Assembly: GCF_028502605.1 (NCBI RefSeq)
Contig: NC_079232.1
Coordinates: forward strand, 2,976,001-3,040,000
Direction: 5' to 3'
Length of the DNA: 64,000 nucleotides
Source of the DNA: Trichoderma breve
Lineage: Eukaryota > Ascomycota > Sordariomycetes > Hypocreales > Hypocreaceae
The position numbers and the translations under genes are program-made. Positions within the stretch are counted from its first letter, which is position 1, and every line of letters starts with the position of its first letter. Under the pieces are notes generated by a model. That model made no database searches. It saw only the letters and a program-made list of their open reading frames with translations, and was not told the origin of the DNA. Shown one piece after another: positions 55,099-64,000 of the stretch.

Positions 55099-55952
55099 TC
55101 AGCCAATGAAGATCGCCAGAAGCACAATAGTCAAAATGACGGCCATTATAAGAAGCAAGCAGCAGCCCTTGTTGCGCGCCGCCTTTTGGTATCGAGCGGC
55201 TTGACGAGTCTCTACGTCAGCGCCGCGGGTGCTTTCGTGGATGTTTTCAACGGTATCAGAAATGGTAATGAGTTGCTGGCCCTGCTCGGTGACAATCTGT
55301 GCCACTTGCTTGAATAGCACATTCAAGTCGCCAACGCCCTGCTCGATGTTTCGGATTTCCTCTTCTCGCTCGATGATCAAGGCTTCCTGGAAATCCACCT
55401 CGTCCTGTGGGGCCAGTTGCGATAGTTGCTGCTGCTGTTGCAGTTGTAGCTGTTCCTCTCCCCCGGCGCCAGATATTTCTGATGCCTGCGCCTCTCGGGC
55501 CGCAGTGATGGATGCGCGCTCTTTTTCCAAAGCCTTCCTTTGCAGACTCTGGAACTCCTGGAGAGCAGTCTGAAAATCGCTCGAGACCTTTGTCTGTTCG
55601 TACTTTTGTTGTTTCTGGCAACATGAGTCAGCTCATCATCATTCCGCATGGCAAGATGCAAGCGCAGACGTACGGTAAGATCCTCCCATGTCTGCAGCTT
55701 CTTCACGCCATCGCCAATGTCCTTGCAAATCTCCCGAGACTTCTCCATTGTGTTGTGAACCCGCTCCCGCAAGCGAGGGGTATCTTTCTTAGTCCCCAAG
55801 ACGTTGACATCGTTGGCAAGCTTGCGGTTATTGCTTAGCAGGGACTGCAGTTTGTTTTTCAGCTCGTACTGAAGGTCTTGGAACGCAGGGTCGTCAGTGT
55901 AGCCGGCGCCGCCCTGGCCGGCCTCGAGGCTGTTGAGTCGGTCGTATGCCAT
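55099..55952 (-). CDS. pep12: Endosomal/prevacuolar syntaxin PEP12 (Qa-SNARE)
   Basis: Complement of 55952-55674 and 55614-55099 (264 aa), with a 59-nt intron, donor GTACGT. Pep12 is the Qa-SNARE for fusion at late endosomes and partners Vti1. Habc helices include DDPAFQDLQYELKNKLQSLL and RLRERVHNTMEKSREICKDI. The splice joins WEDLT to KQQKYEQTKVSSDFQTALQE, as in the family. A Gln run follows (LQLQQQQQLSQLAPQDEVDF). The SNARE helix is EREEEIRNIEQGVGDLNVLF then ENIHESTRGADVET, with the zero-layer Gln in FKQVAQIV. The protein ends in a tail anchor (CCLLLIMAVILTIVLLAIFI). Confidence 0.95.
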
Positions 55953-56473
55953 GGTCGCGGCGGTTCACAGGGCGGAGTAGAAACGGAACGGGAAACGCGA
56001 ATAGGGGAATATGGTCCGTATTGCTGGTATATAGTGTATAAGCGCCGCAGAAGGATAGAAGCCGACGAAATGCGATGCGATTCTAGCGCTTGCGAGCAAC
56101 AAAGACAGCCAAGACGAGCCGTTCGGGATGCAAAACGGAAGATGAATGAAACCCGCTGGGACGATGGGGCTCTACGTAACCTGTTGCGACGGCCGAGTTA
56201 CGACATGCATGCAAGTCACTTGGGCGATGGCGCGCCAATCAGAGGCGACGCCACCCATTCCACCTTTGCTTATCGCCACGTGATGCGCCCAGATAGAGCC
56301 AGGCTTGGCGCGTCTAGCGCAGCTCTGCACAGCTTCATGGTTGCTTAGCCGGTGATTTTTCTTTTATTTACTCCGTTCATTACATCTCGTCCACCCACGC
56401 ATTGATATCCCATCTCGTCCAACGTCCTTTCTCGACCCGACGTTCCATTTCTCCGAGGGAATGCGCCGCGACC
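55953..56473. promoter_or_regulatory. Divergent promoter of PEP12 and NDC1
   Basis: 521 bp with no supported gene. CACGTGATG at 56278-56286 is an E-box-like word. Confidence 0.4.
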
Positions 56474-58643
56474 ATGGCGGGCACACAAACGCGGCGAGCC
56501 CCCTATAAGGACACACTGCAGCCTGCGTTGCATCGACGCTTCTCCTCAACAGCTAGTCTGTTGTTGGCCGTGTCGTACCTCCAATCGATCTTGCTGAGCA
56601 GCTGGGACTCCTGTGAGAAGCCAATCCCTCCCCCCCGGGCCTTCTGAGTGCCTCTCTCTAACCAAGGGCGGAATGGAATGATACAGATTTTTGGTCTTGG
56701 TTCCCTCTAGGCCCAGCAGGCTTTCGAACGCTGCTGCTGTTCGCGTGCGGTCTCACCATTCTCGTTCTCCGAATCGCATTCTACCACGTGGGCATAAAGA
56801 CGACAAGCTCAGGACTGCATAGCCTTGCATCTGCGCTTCTCAGTCCCCGAACCTACGAGACAGCCTTTTGGTACGGTACTTCGAGTCTGCTCTACTGCGC
56901 CATCTATCTAGGAACGACAGATGAGGATTCAAATCTTCATTGGATCAACTACTTTAGTGGCGACCGCGCCAGGCTAAACGAGCGACCTGTCTTTTTGGCC
57001 TGCTACATGATCACGTTCGCGCTCATTCAGACTGTTGAGCATTACAGACATGATACCGACCGTCTGGATCTCGGCGCGCTGGAAAGGAAGCCTGCGGCGG
57101 AGCAAAAGAACACAGGTATCATATCAGGATCCCTTCAAGCTGTTCTGGAGGAGCTGCCTATGGCCCTGGCTGAATGCTTCAAGCTGGCACTCATGACTAT
57201 ACCTGCGACACTCATCCTTTACTTTTTCTTCCTGAGATCGTTTGCCTGGTCGTGGACTTTGACATTCCTCCGTCCGTTCTACAACCTGCCCAGAACTAAC
57301 ATGCTTCCATCGTCCTGGCCCTCGGATATCTACCTCTTGGCTCGTTGTGTTTTAGCAGGAGTTGGTGTTGGATTTTTGTGGGCAGCCGGTAACAGGGCTT
57401 TCTCAATTTTCATGGTTAAGAAGCCTCTGAAGAACGACAATCCCTTGACGTCTGATTCCAAGGACCCCAATGGCAGTCTTCTTAATGGTCTTAAGAGCAA
57501 GAAGCTCTCCATCAAGGTAAGGATACGAAATCGGGTTAATATCATATATAATGTTTTGAATGCTGACAAATGGAATCATAACAGTCCTTTGCCATGTGGG
57601 AATTGGCCCTCACAGCTCAAAACTATGGACCCCGGAGGCAAAGTATTTTCAACGATATTGACCGCCAAGGTGGCCCCATGTGGTCTCAGATATACACAAT
57701 CTGCATGGAGACTCTAAAAAGCATCGAGTCAAATGTTGATGCATATGGACAACCAGCAGCACACGCAGCTCCTGAAGCCGCACAGATCGAAGAAAAGCAA
57801 CGCTCGTCAGCTCCGTTGAGGGAAGATACTATTTTCGCCAGCCAGTCCCGACAAGCAACCCTTCGGACTGGGGTTGAAAAAGCTCTGGACAAACTTGCAC
57901 GGAACCCTGGCTCGACACCCGCTTCAGAGCTTAGCCCTATCGCTCGCAAAACCTGGCAGAGTGCCAAAGACCGAGTGTTGAGCAAAGAACAGCAAGACGC
58001 AGTTTCTCCTGACCATTTAATGGACCAAGCCAGACAGGTGGCCATTCGCCTTATATCAATTGGATGGATTGGCGATATAATCCGGCAAAGCTTCCGAACG
58101 CAGTTTGCCGCCGCAGTCCTGGGCGGTTCATTTGCCGAGCCAACCTTGCACGCGAACGCAGCCACTGCACTCTGCCAATTGGCGGTACACAGCTTGGCAG
58201 AGGACTCATATGGCAACGTTCACAGAGATGTCCCCAGCATAATCCGGACCCTAGCATCAATCATCAAGAAAGTGGAGGGGCTGAAGGCACAATTTCCTCT
58301 GCATTGGACTGACGTAACGGGATTGAAGGAGTGTCCCGAGGTGGACGAGGTGGTGGAGGCGTTAAAGACGGGCTTGGAGCAAGTCATTTCCAAATTCGAG
58401 CCCTACAGCACTGATCTGAGGCTTACGCCTACCGACTTGCGGATCGCAAAGGAAGCTATTGGGAAACCAGTAGAGCAGGCACCCAAGCGGAGAGAAGTGA
58501 CACCCGAGCCCAAAAAAAGAGCTTCCATTGAGACAAGAACGAATGGAGATCGGGCAGAGAGGAAACCCGCACGAGCAGACTTCAAGCGGGTAGAGTTCAA
58601 ACGGGTAGAGTTCAAGGAGCCGGAGATGGAGCAGGTTCGATAG
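56474..58643 (+). CDS. ndc1: Nucleoporin/spindle-pole-body membrane protein NDC1 (Cut11)
   Basis: Exons 56474-56612, 56687-57516 and 57585-58643 (675 aa). Ndc1 anchors nuclear pore complexes and spindle pole bodies in the nuclear envelope. The N-terminal half holds several membrane helices: SSTASLLLAVSYLQSILLSS, then FRTLLLFACGLTILVLRIAF, TYETAFWYGTSSLLYCAIYL, LALMTIPATLILYFFFL and LLARCVLAGVGVGFLWAAG. The first splice gives WDSYFWSWFPLGPAGF. The second joins KLSIK to SFAMWELALTAQNYGPRR, the family's landmark after the last helix, followed by DIDRQGGPMWSQI. The C-terminal half is soluble and helical. It ends in a charged tail with a duplicated FKRVE unit. Confidence 0.93.
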
Positions 58644-59439
58644 CGAAAGCAGGGCTTTGTGAGACGAAGATGAGCTGGATGAGCAAAATGTACTTATAAG
58701 AACTGGAACTGGGAATTCCTTGGGGGTTATGAATGTCGCATATCGCATGAGACGATACCGGAGTTTGAGGGTTCACTATAATCAACAATACCAAACTACC
58801 TAAACTACATGTTGGCCCGTAAAGAAACAAAGAAATGAGAAAAGAAACAAATAATCGAAACATGGAAACAAAACAAAACAGCAGTGTAATGTCAAATAAT
58901 GTCAACCTTTGTACGGCTGCATAAGGCAAAGTGCCAGCCAAGCCCAATACTCTGCTGCAGGGTCTCAGCCACACAAAGTCACGCGTTGTGAACCCAGCAA
59001 AGCTGGGCGAAGGTATCCACGCTTAGCGGAGCAGGTCCCGCGTACCTTGCATTGTACGCGCTAAATGCCTGGTCGCCTAGTACATGTACATCATCGGCCG
59101 TACCGCCCCTACGACGCTGTACCTTCAATAGTTTGGCATCAATCCCTGCTCCATCTGAGCTCCCTAGCGAGGCGCCTGTAAATTACCTGCTGGGGCCCTG
59201 CTGGGCAGGTACAGCTGCACTCGCAATTTCGTCCTCCTGACTGCTTGTTCCTCCTGACAAACTCTCTTCTTCCCCCCATGACATGACGATATCGCCTTTT
59301 TGCCTCCCCTCAACAGCACTTACGGCAGCGTCTCGGATGATTCCCCATCAGCTATAGCCATGCGACCGCGATTATTCTCATCTGAATCAGAAGGGCGGCG
59401 ACGAATCAGTTGAGACCAGCACCCGGGCGCGTTGTCGCC
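58644..59439 (+). other. Intergenic region NDC1-DLT1
   Basis: NDC1 3' flank with A-rich DNA near 58820-58880, then the DLT1 promoter. No gene or repeat is recognised. Confidence 0.4.
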
Positions 59440-60759
59440 ATGGCGCATCACAGCCTTTTCTTGCGTATCCTCTACAGGTCCCTTTACCTGTTCCTCTACG
59501 TCGTGCTTTGCGGCCTGCTTCTCATTACCCCGAGCGACGCCATCCAGCGATCCGTGGTCAACAGGCAGTGGTACAACATCTGGATCATCGCGTCGGGCTA
59601 TGTCGTCACAGTCTTCATCGTCGGCTTTGTCTACGTTGTGCGGCTGTACGTCAATCGGACGGTGCTGGCGTCGATCCCCAAGTCATGGGTGCCCATCGAC
59701 AAGGGCGACGTCAAGGAGGCGGTTTATAAGATGATTGGGGCTGGGCTGAGTAAGAGCTCGGCCATTGCGTATGCTGCGCGGCCCAGGGTTGACGAGGAGA
59801 TGATGGGAGACGATCAGGATGAAGACGATTTGGAGGACGAAGCGCGCACACGAGCAAAATTGATGGCATGGAACGAGGAAGCACTGGAAAGAGACGAGCC
59901 GATTCCCATGCCGCCGCATCGTCCTGTCTGGGGCGTCATCGAACACGGCGGCTGGGCGTCCCCCAACTCGCCGGATCTTGCCAACCTGCAGTACAGCAGC
60001 GTCGTCGCTGAAGTTCCGAATCTCATAGAGGCGCAAGCGCTTCGACTTGCGCCGTCGGACCCGACCTCTCAAACCGACCCTCCGATGCTGGATCCCGAAG
60101 CTGCAGAATTATTGCAGCGACTCCCCAGCATGAGTCTACGAGACTACTTTGGCCATTTGGCCAGTTTGGGTGTTGCCGTCATGGACGAAACGGTGGCCGA
60201 GTTCCTATCGAAATATGAAATAGCTCGTTTCTCCACGAAACCAATCTCCAATGCCGAGTTCCGCGAGCTAATGCATCTCTTTGCGGAAATCTTGCGATCG
60301 ATACAGCCTTTGGACCCTACGGTCTTGGATCACCTGTATGAAGAAGACGAAGAGGAGGGGGAGAGGATGCATAGGACGGGGACCCCGGAAAGCGACATCG
60401 ACAATGATGCGCCTGCGGAAACGATTCCGTCCACTCCAAGAACTATATCACGACCTTCCACAGCGAGTACTCAACGCTCTGTTCAGAGACGGACAAGGCG
60501 GCGCACCAATACATACCGTACGGCGCCGAGTACGCCCGGCAGCAGAAGACACATGAATATGACACCACACAGCGTCAGCACCCCTGGCTTTGCGCAGATG
60601 CGACGCACTTATACCTCCAGCCAGCATTCATCAGCCGCCAGCCTGCGATCCAAGTCGTCGGATGGCTCAGGATCCGTCATCCGTCTGGCAGACAGCGGGG
60701 ACGCCAGTGACTTGCCATATATTCTCTCCTTGACAGAATCGACGGCGACGAGATATTGA
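59440..60759 (+). CDS. dlt1: Defect at low temperature protein 1 (DLT1)
   Basis: Single exon, 439 aa from the first ATG at 59440. This is a fungal membrane-protein family named for a yeast cold-sensitive phenotype; the biochemical role is unknown. The two N-terminal membrane segments are FLRILYRSLYLFLYVVLCGL (about 8-30) and IWIIASGYVVTVFIVGFVYV (about 47-68). The conserved cytosolic part has ASIPKSWVPIDKGDV, YAARPRVDEEM, WGVIEHGGWASPNSPDL and SMSLRDYFGHLASLGV. It continues with YEIARFSTKPISNAEFREL. The C-terminal 110 residues are Ser/Thr/Arg-rich and disordered. The order and spacing fit DLT1 well. Confidence 0.88.
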   Translation: MAHHSLFLRILYRSLYLFLYVVLCGLLLITPSDAIQRSVVNRQWYNIWIIASGYVVTVFIVGFVYVVRLYVNRTVLASIPKSWVPIDKGDVKEAVYKMIGAGLSKSSAIAYAARPRVDEEMMGDDQDEDDLEDEARTRAKLMAWNEEALERDEPIPMPPHRPVWGVIEHGGWASPNSPDLANLQYSSVVAEVPNLIEAQALRLAPSDPTSQTDPPMLDPEAAELLQRLPSMSLRDYFGHLASLGVAVMDETVAEFLSKYEIARFSTKPISNAEFRELMHLFAEILRSIQPLDPTVLDHLYEEDEEEGERMHRTGTPESDIDNDAPAETIPSTPRTISRPSTASTQRSVQRRTRRRTNTYRTAPSTPGSRRHMNMTPHSVSTPGFAQMRRTYTSSQHSSAASLRSKSSDGSGSVIRLADSGDASDLPYILSLTESTATRY

Positions 60760-61296
60760 GTCCCAGGCTGGCCCGGGAGAAAAATCACGACTGCTACGCT
60801 GCGATGGGTGTTATCAAAAATAGACTGTAACTTTTTATCGATGAAGGCTCCAGAGGCCAGAGAGGATACGAGAGTATGAAAAGCATATCGAGTACTTTTG
60901 TGATTTTAGACGAATAATTATATACATAATTTCATCGGCTCAATTGGCCATAATTTTCTTTCATACTGCTTTCCAGAACCTGCTACTCTGCTATGCGCAA
61001 GAATGATTGACGCTTCTAGAAGCACGCAGCTGTTTTCCCAAAAGAGTAACACGCAAGACCCCACTGAAGCTCCCAGTGCTTAGAGTGACGCTACTCCAAC
61101 TTTTTTTTTCTTCCCAGCGACTTTTGTCCTTCAATATCCTCACATTCAATAAACCCAACCACTGAGCCTCTCAAGTTTCTTGCGCCCATACCATATCAAG
61201 TCCATCAAGACTCAACAAACAATGCGATCATAACAGCGACAACCCGAACGATTCATCTCAAAATTAACTCCAACATCTTATAAAATCTCGCCAACA
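60760..61296 (+). other. Intergenic region DLT1 to next gene
   Basis: DLT1 3' flank and promoter/leader of the small charged-protein gene; nothing else is seen. Confidence 0.45.
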
Positions 61297-61953
61297 ATGC
61301 CGCCAACATCATCAAAACCACCTCCCCTCCCCCTCGCCCCCGACCGCGCCGCCATATCCAACAAAATCTCGCTCCTCCTCTCCAATCGGACATCTCTCCT
61401 GAAAACACTCAACCCTCCCTCTTCTTCAACAGCGCAGCAAACAACGCAAACGCGCAGGCACAAGGTCAACGCAGATGACATCGAGCAGCTCTTTTCAGGG
61501 CCCCGGCCCAACGAAGGCGTAGGCTATGTTCCCGACCGTAAGGCCGCTGCGGGAGACGCGGCTGCGAGGGAAGATCGGATGTTGAGGGGACGGTTGTTGG
61601 GGAAGAAGGGGCAGAGGGATGGGAAGGGGGGAAAGAAGTTTGCGGCGGCTGTGGAGAGTGAGAGTGATGAGGAGGAGGGGAGGAGTGGGTTGGGGAAGAG
61701 AAAGAGGCCGAGGAGAGAGGTGGAAGAAGAAGCTGAGGTGGATGGAGACAAGGTGGGAGAAGATGAGGTTGAAGATAAGGAAACTGGTCATGGTAAAGGA
61801 GATGTTGAGGATGCTGCTCCGGTACTACATCAACAAGAGACAATAACAGATTCCAACGGCGGCGATGAAGCGAAACGGAATAAGAAGAAAAAGAAGAGGC
61901 AGAGGGAAAAAGAAAAACAAAAGCAGAAGAAACTCAGCAATGCCTCATCATGA
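61297..61953 (+). CDS. Small charged nuclear-type protein, possibly DUF3245 family
   Basis: Single exon, 218 aa. The N terminus is Pro/Ser-rich with a short hydrophobic helix (AAISNKISLLLSNRTSLLKT). The middle KVNADDIEQLFSGPRPNEGV plus GYVPD and REDRMLRGRLLGKKGQ is the most protein-like part and resembles DUF3245-type fungal proteins, though I hold this loosely. The C-terminal 100 residues alternate acidic (ESDEEEG, EEEAEVDG) and basic runs (KRKRPRR, KRNKKKKKRQREKEKQ), which would serve as nuclear or nucleolar targeting. No enzyme motif is seen. Purine-rich coding DNA explains long antisense shadow frames. Confidence 0.65.
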   Translation: MPPTSSKPPPLPLAPDRAAISNKISLLLSNRTSLLKTLNPPSSSTAQQTTQTRRHKVNADDIEQLFSGPRPNEGVGYVPDRKAAAGDAAAREDRMLRGRLLGKKGQRDGKGGKKFAAAVESESDEEEGRSGLGKRKRPRREVEEEAEVDGDKVGEDEVEDKETGHGKGDVEDAAPVLHQQETITDSNGGDEAKRNKKKKKRQREKEKQKQKKLSNASS

Positions 61954-62935
61954 TTCTACCATTTTCATCATCATCAAGAAAGCACAAGGGAACAAAAGCG
62001 GCCAATATCAAAATATTATACCATCCTATAATACTTTTACCACAACATAAAACTCATGAGAGATCTCTCCTATATACTTTATCCCACCATCCTTCTGAAA
62101 ATATAATCTCTCAATCCAACCGCTTCCCTTCTCTTCCCTGATATTACCGCCAGAACAGCAATCTTTCCTTTACATAACCCCCTTTCTCTTTGCTGTTCTC
62201 TTCGCGCGAGAGCCACACACACCGTCGCCCCAACTAAAGACCATCTAGACCCCTTCCATTCTGACTTTCATGCCTTTCCACCAGGCAAGCCAGTTTCCTC
62301 CTCTTACTACGACAGTCAAAAAGCAGTAGCCCAAATCAGACCCCAAGGTTTTTTAAAAGATATAGCAACTTTTGTTCGGCGTTTCAACGACGGATAAGGA
62401 GGGTAGCCTCAAGACATTTCCAGCAAGCCATATTCCATCAAGGGTCGCATTAGGAGGCTCGATTAAGAATGATTGACGCCAACTCATGTCGTTCTCTGGT
62501 ATTGTCCCAAAGAGGACGTTTGAATCAAGATGAAAAGGAAAGGCGAAGTATGTTTGTAATTTGCCATGGAGGTGGTCAAGATCCAGTCCAAGGATGTTGT
62601 TATTATACAATCGAAAGTGAATGCGAATGTGTCAACTCGGAATCGGCCGTCACCTTTGAGCGTAGCTAAAAGAATATGATCGGCCATGATGCTGCCATGC
62701 CTAAATATCCAATCTGGATTTGCAAAACAATAAATCAAAAAAACATAAACCAAGAAAAACACTAAAGAAAACCGAAGAAAAAAAACATAAGTGAGGTATT
62801 GATATTTCTTTCAAACGCCAGCCTCAGAATGCGACCCCTTGGTCGTAAAAGCAGCGCCAGAACTCATGCGCCGTGGTCATGATCCATCCTTCCTTTCCAT
62901 CCGAACGTTACATGCCCGAGGCTTTCGACACCGTA
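61954..62935. other. Convergent intergenic region
   Basis: About 1 kb of AT-rich 3' flanks between the small charged-protein gene (+) and the SFL1-like gene (-). The minus ORF at 62353-62610 and similar short ORFs have no protein character. Confidence 0.45.
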
Positions 62936-64000
62936 TCACTGTCTTCGTTTCCGCTTCCTGTCATCGTCGCCCCGGGGGTCTTCGTCTTCGTCTGATCGTT
63001 CAGCAGTATCGCTAGGGTTGAGAATGTGCGCCATGCTCCCTCTCCTGGTGGGGGGCGCCGACGACTCCTTCAAGGCCCCAATCGTTTTGCTCTCACGGTT
63101 CGATGCCGAGTTCCACGACCAGCTGCCAAAAGTGTCCGAGCCAGCGCTCGCGCCATTAGAAAAGGGGGCATGCGGTGGCGTCGCCGGTCGTGAATGCGGG
63201 TGGCCATGAGTAGGTGGAGCTTGCAGTGAGAATGAAGAGAGAGAGTCTCGTATCCTCTGATCCTCTGGCGCAAGTCGGTTGGGAGACTGAGGCCACACGG
63301 GCGGCGGCACAGTTCCTGACGGGAAAGGAGGTGCATTCGGCTGCCATCCGTGTGCGCGAATGTCGGCGGCGGTATGGCGTCTAGCCAAGCTGTTGGGAAC
63401 TGTCTCCACGTTGGAAAGGGGGTGAGGACCCGGAGGAGGAGCCGGCGCGGCATTGCGCAGAGGTGAAGATCCAGCACCGCCACTGATGGATCCGTAGGGT
63501 CGTCGCGTGCCGATGGACAGGTTAGAGGGAACGGCCGGGCGGTAAGATGGCTGGTTCCGACCCTGCGGGACGTTGAGAGTGACTCTTCTGGTGTCATCCT
63601 GCGGTAGCTGTCTGGGCGAGACGGGCGCGTTGTCGACAGTGCCGAAGAACTGTTGCCGGGCAGAATATACGGGTTCGTGTGGCTCGTCGAGTGAGCGCAG
63701 CATTTCTGCTTGCCTCACCATTTCGCCCTGGATTGACAAAACTTGAACCCCTTCATGTTAGCCTCATCATACCTAGCTTTTTAGCAAGATCGTTTAGTGT
63801 GTGACGTACCATCTCGATGAACAGGATTGTCCGGAGGCACAAGCGACAGCAGTCCCTTGGACAATTCCTGGTTAAAGTAGAGCAGTCGACTTAGTGTCTC
63901 CATGACTGCTTGGTTCTTAACATGCATGTAATGGGCAGATTCTTCGCTTCTCTGGAGTCTCGCCGCCGTATCATATAATGAGTGCTCCAGATTGGCCAGT
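62936..64000 (-). CDS. C-terminal part of an SFL1/HSF-type transcription factor (partial)
   Basis: Complement of 64000-63810 (partial exon) and 63741-62936; the gene continues beyond the window end, so the N-terminal DNA-binding domain is not visible. The upstream exon begins with one leftover base, then LANLEHSLYDTAARLQRSEE. It continues with a helical segment KNQAVMETLSRLLYFNQELS and LLSLVPPDNPVHRD. The 68-nt intron (donor GTACGT) joins this in phase to VLSIQGEMVRQAEMLRSLDE. The tail is disordered: FFGTVDNAPVSPRQLPQDD, STRRPYGSISGG-like and PPPGPHPLSNVE stretches, and it ends KRKRRQ. This combination matches my memory of filamentous-fungal flocculation-suppressor (Sfl1-type, HSF-domain) proteins. 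Without the DNA-binding domain the family call is provisional. Confidence 0.7.

Noticed and set aside
1..64000. Transposons, CRISPR arrays or viral insertions
   Set aside because: No transposase, reverse transcriptase, terminal inverted repeats or spaced direct-repeat arrays were recognised anywhere in the window.

Overview
The window is nuclear DNA from a filamentous ascomycete. Genes carry short GT-AG introns (about 50-130 nt, often with CTRAC-like branch points), lie on both strands, and are mostly single-copy eukaryotic housekeeping genes. Protein character, the short introns and the recurring TACGGAGTA-type promoter words fit Sordariomycetes, most likely Hypocreales (Trichoderma-like). 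The genus is an inference. I see no tRNA, rRNA, CRISPR array, complete transposon or viral gene.

Layout from left to right. 0-5.5 kb: a large low-complexity protein with an eIF4E-binding motif (+), then ribosomal protein L26 (-). 6-9.4 kb: COX11 (-) and an FAD-dependent NAD/FAD-binding oxidoreductase (-). 11-18 kb: the SNARE VTI1, the P-body protein SCD6/LSM14 and the ribosome-quality-control factor RQC1/TCF25 (all +). 18-22 kb: a long regulatory or non-coding stretch leading to a Zn2Cys6 transcription factor (22.1-24.7 kb, +). 25-28.3 kb: an NmrA-like NAD(P)-binding protein (-) diverging from an SCPx-type thiolase (+). 29.2 kb: the copper chaperone ATX1 (+). 32.7 kb: alcohol dehydrogenase (+). 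34-41 kb: ARP3 (-), a taspase/asparaginase-2 family protein (+) and TFIIH subunit TFB4 (-). 41.4-43.1 kb: an AT-richer accessory-looking pocket with an HNH-nuclease-domain gene (-) and a doubtful small gene. 43.5-54.9 kb: UCS myosin chaperone CRO1/SHE4 (+), TRM2 (-), gamma-glutamyltranspeptidase (+), ALG11 (-) and COX18 (+). 55-64 kb: PEP12 (-), NDC1 (+), DLT1 (+), a small charged protein possibly of the DUF3245 type (+), and the C-terminal part of an SFL1/HSF-type transcription factor (-) running off the window.

Functional themes are scattered rather than clustered: mitochondrial cytochrome oxidase biogenesis (COX11, COX18), endosomal SNAREs (VTI1, PEP12), mRNA and translation control (eIF4E-binding candidate, SCD6, RQC1, L26), and cytoskeleton (ARP3, CRO1). 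The only grouping that looks like a possible module is the Zn2Cys6 factor with the oxidoreductase/thiolase divergent pair, which share CTCGGCCG-type palindromes in their upstream DNA. This is a hypothesis. I found no convincing previously undescribed system. The best second-look items are the 4E-T/Eap1-like protein, that possible module, the HNH pocket, and a probable 4-nt first exon in the gamma-glutamyltranspeptidase gene.
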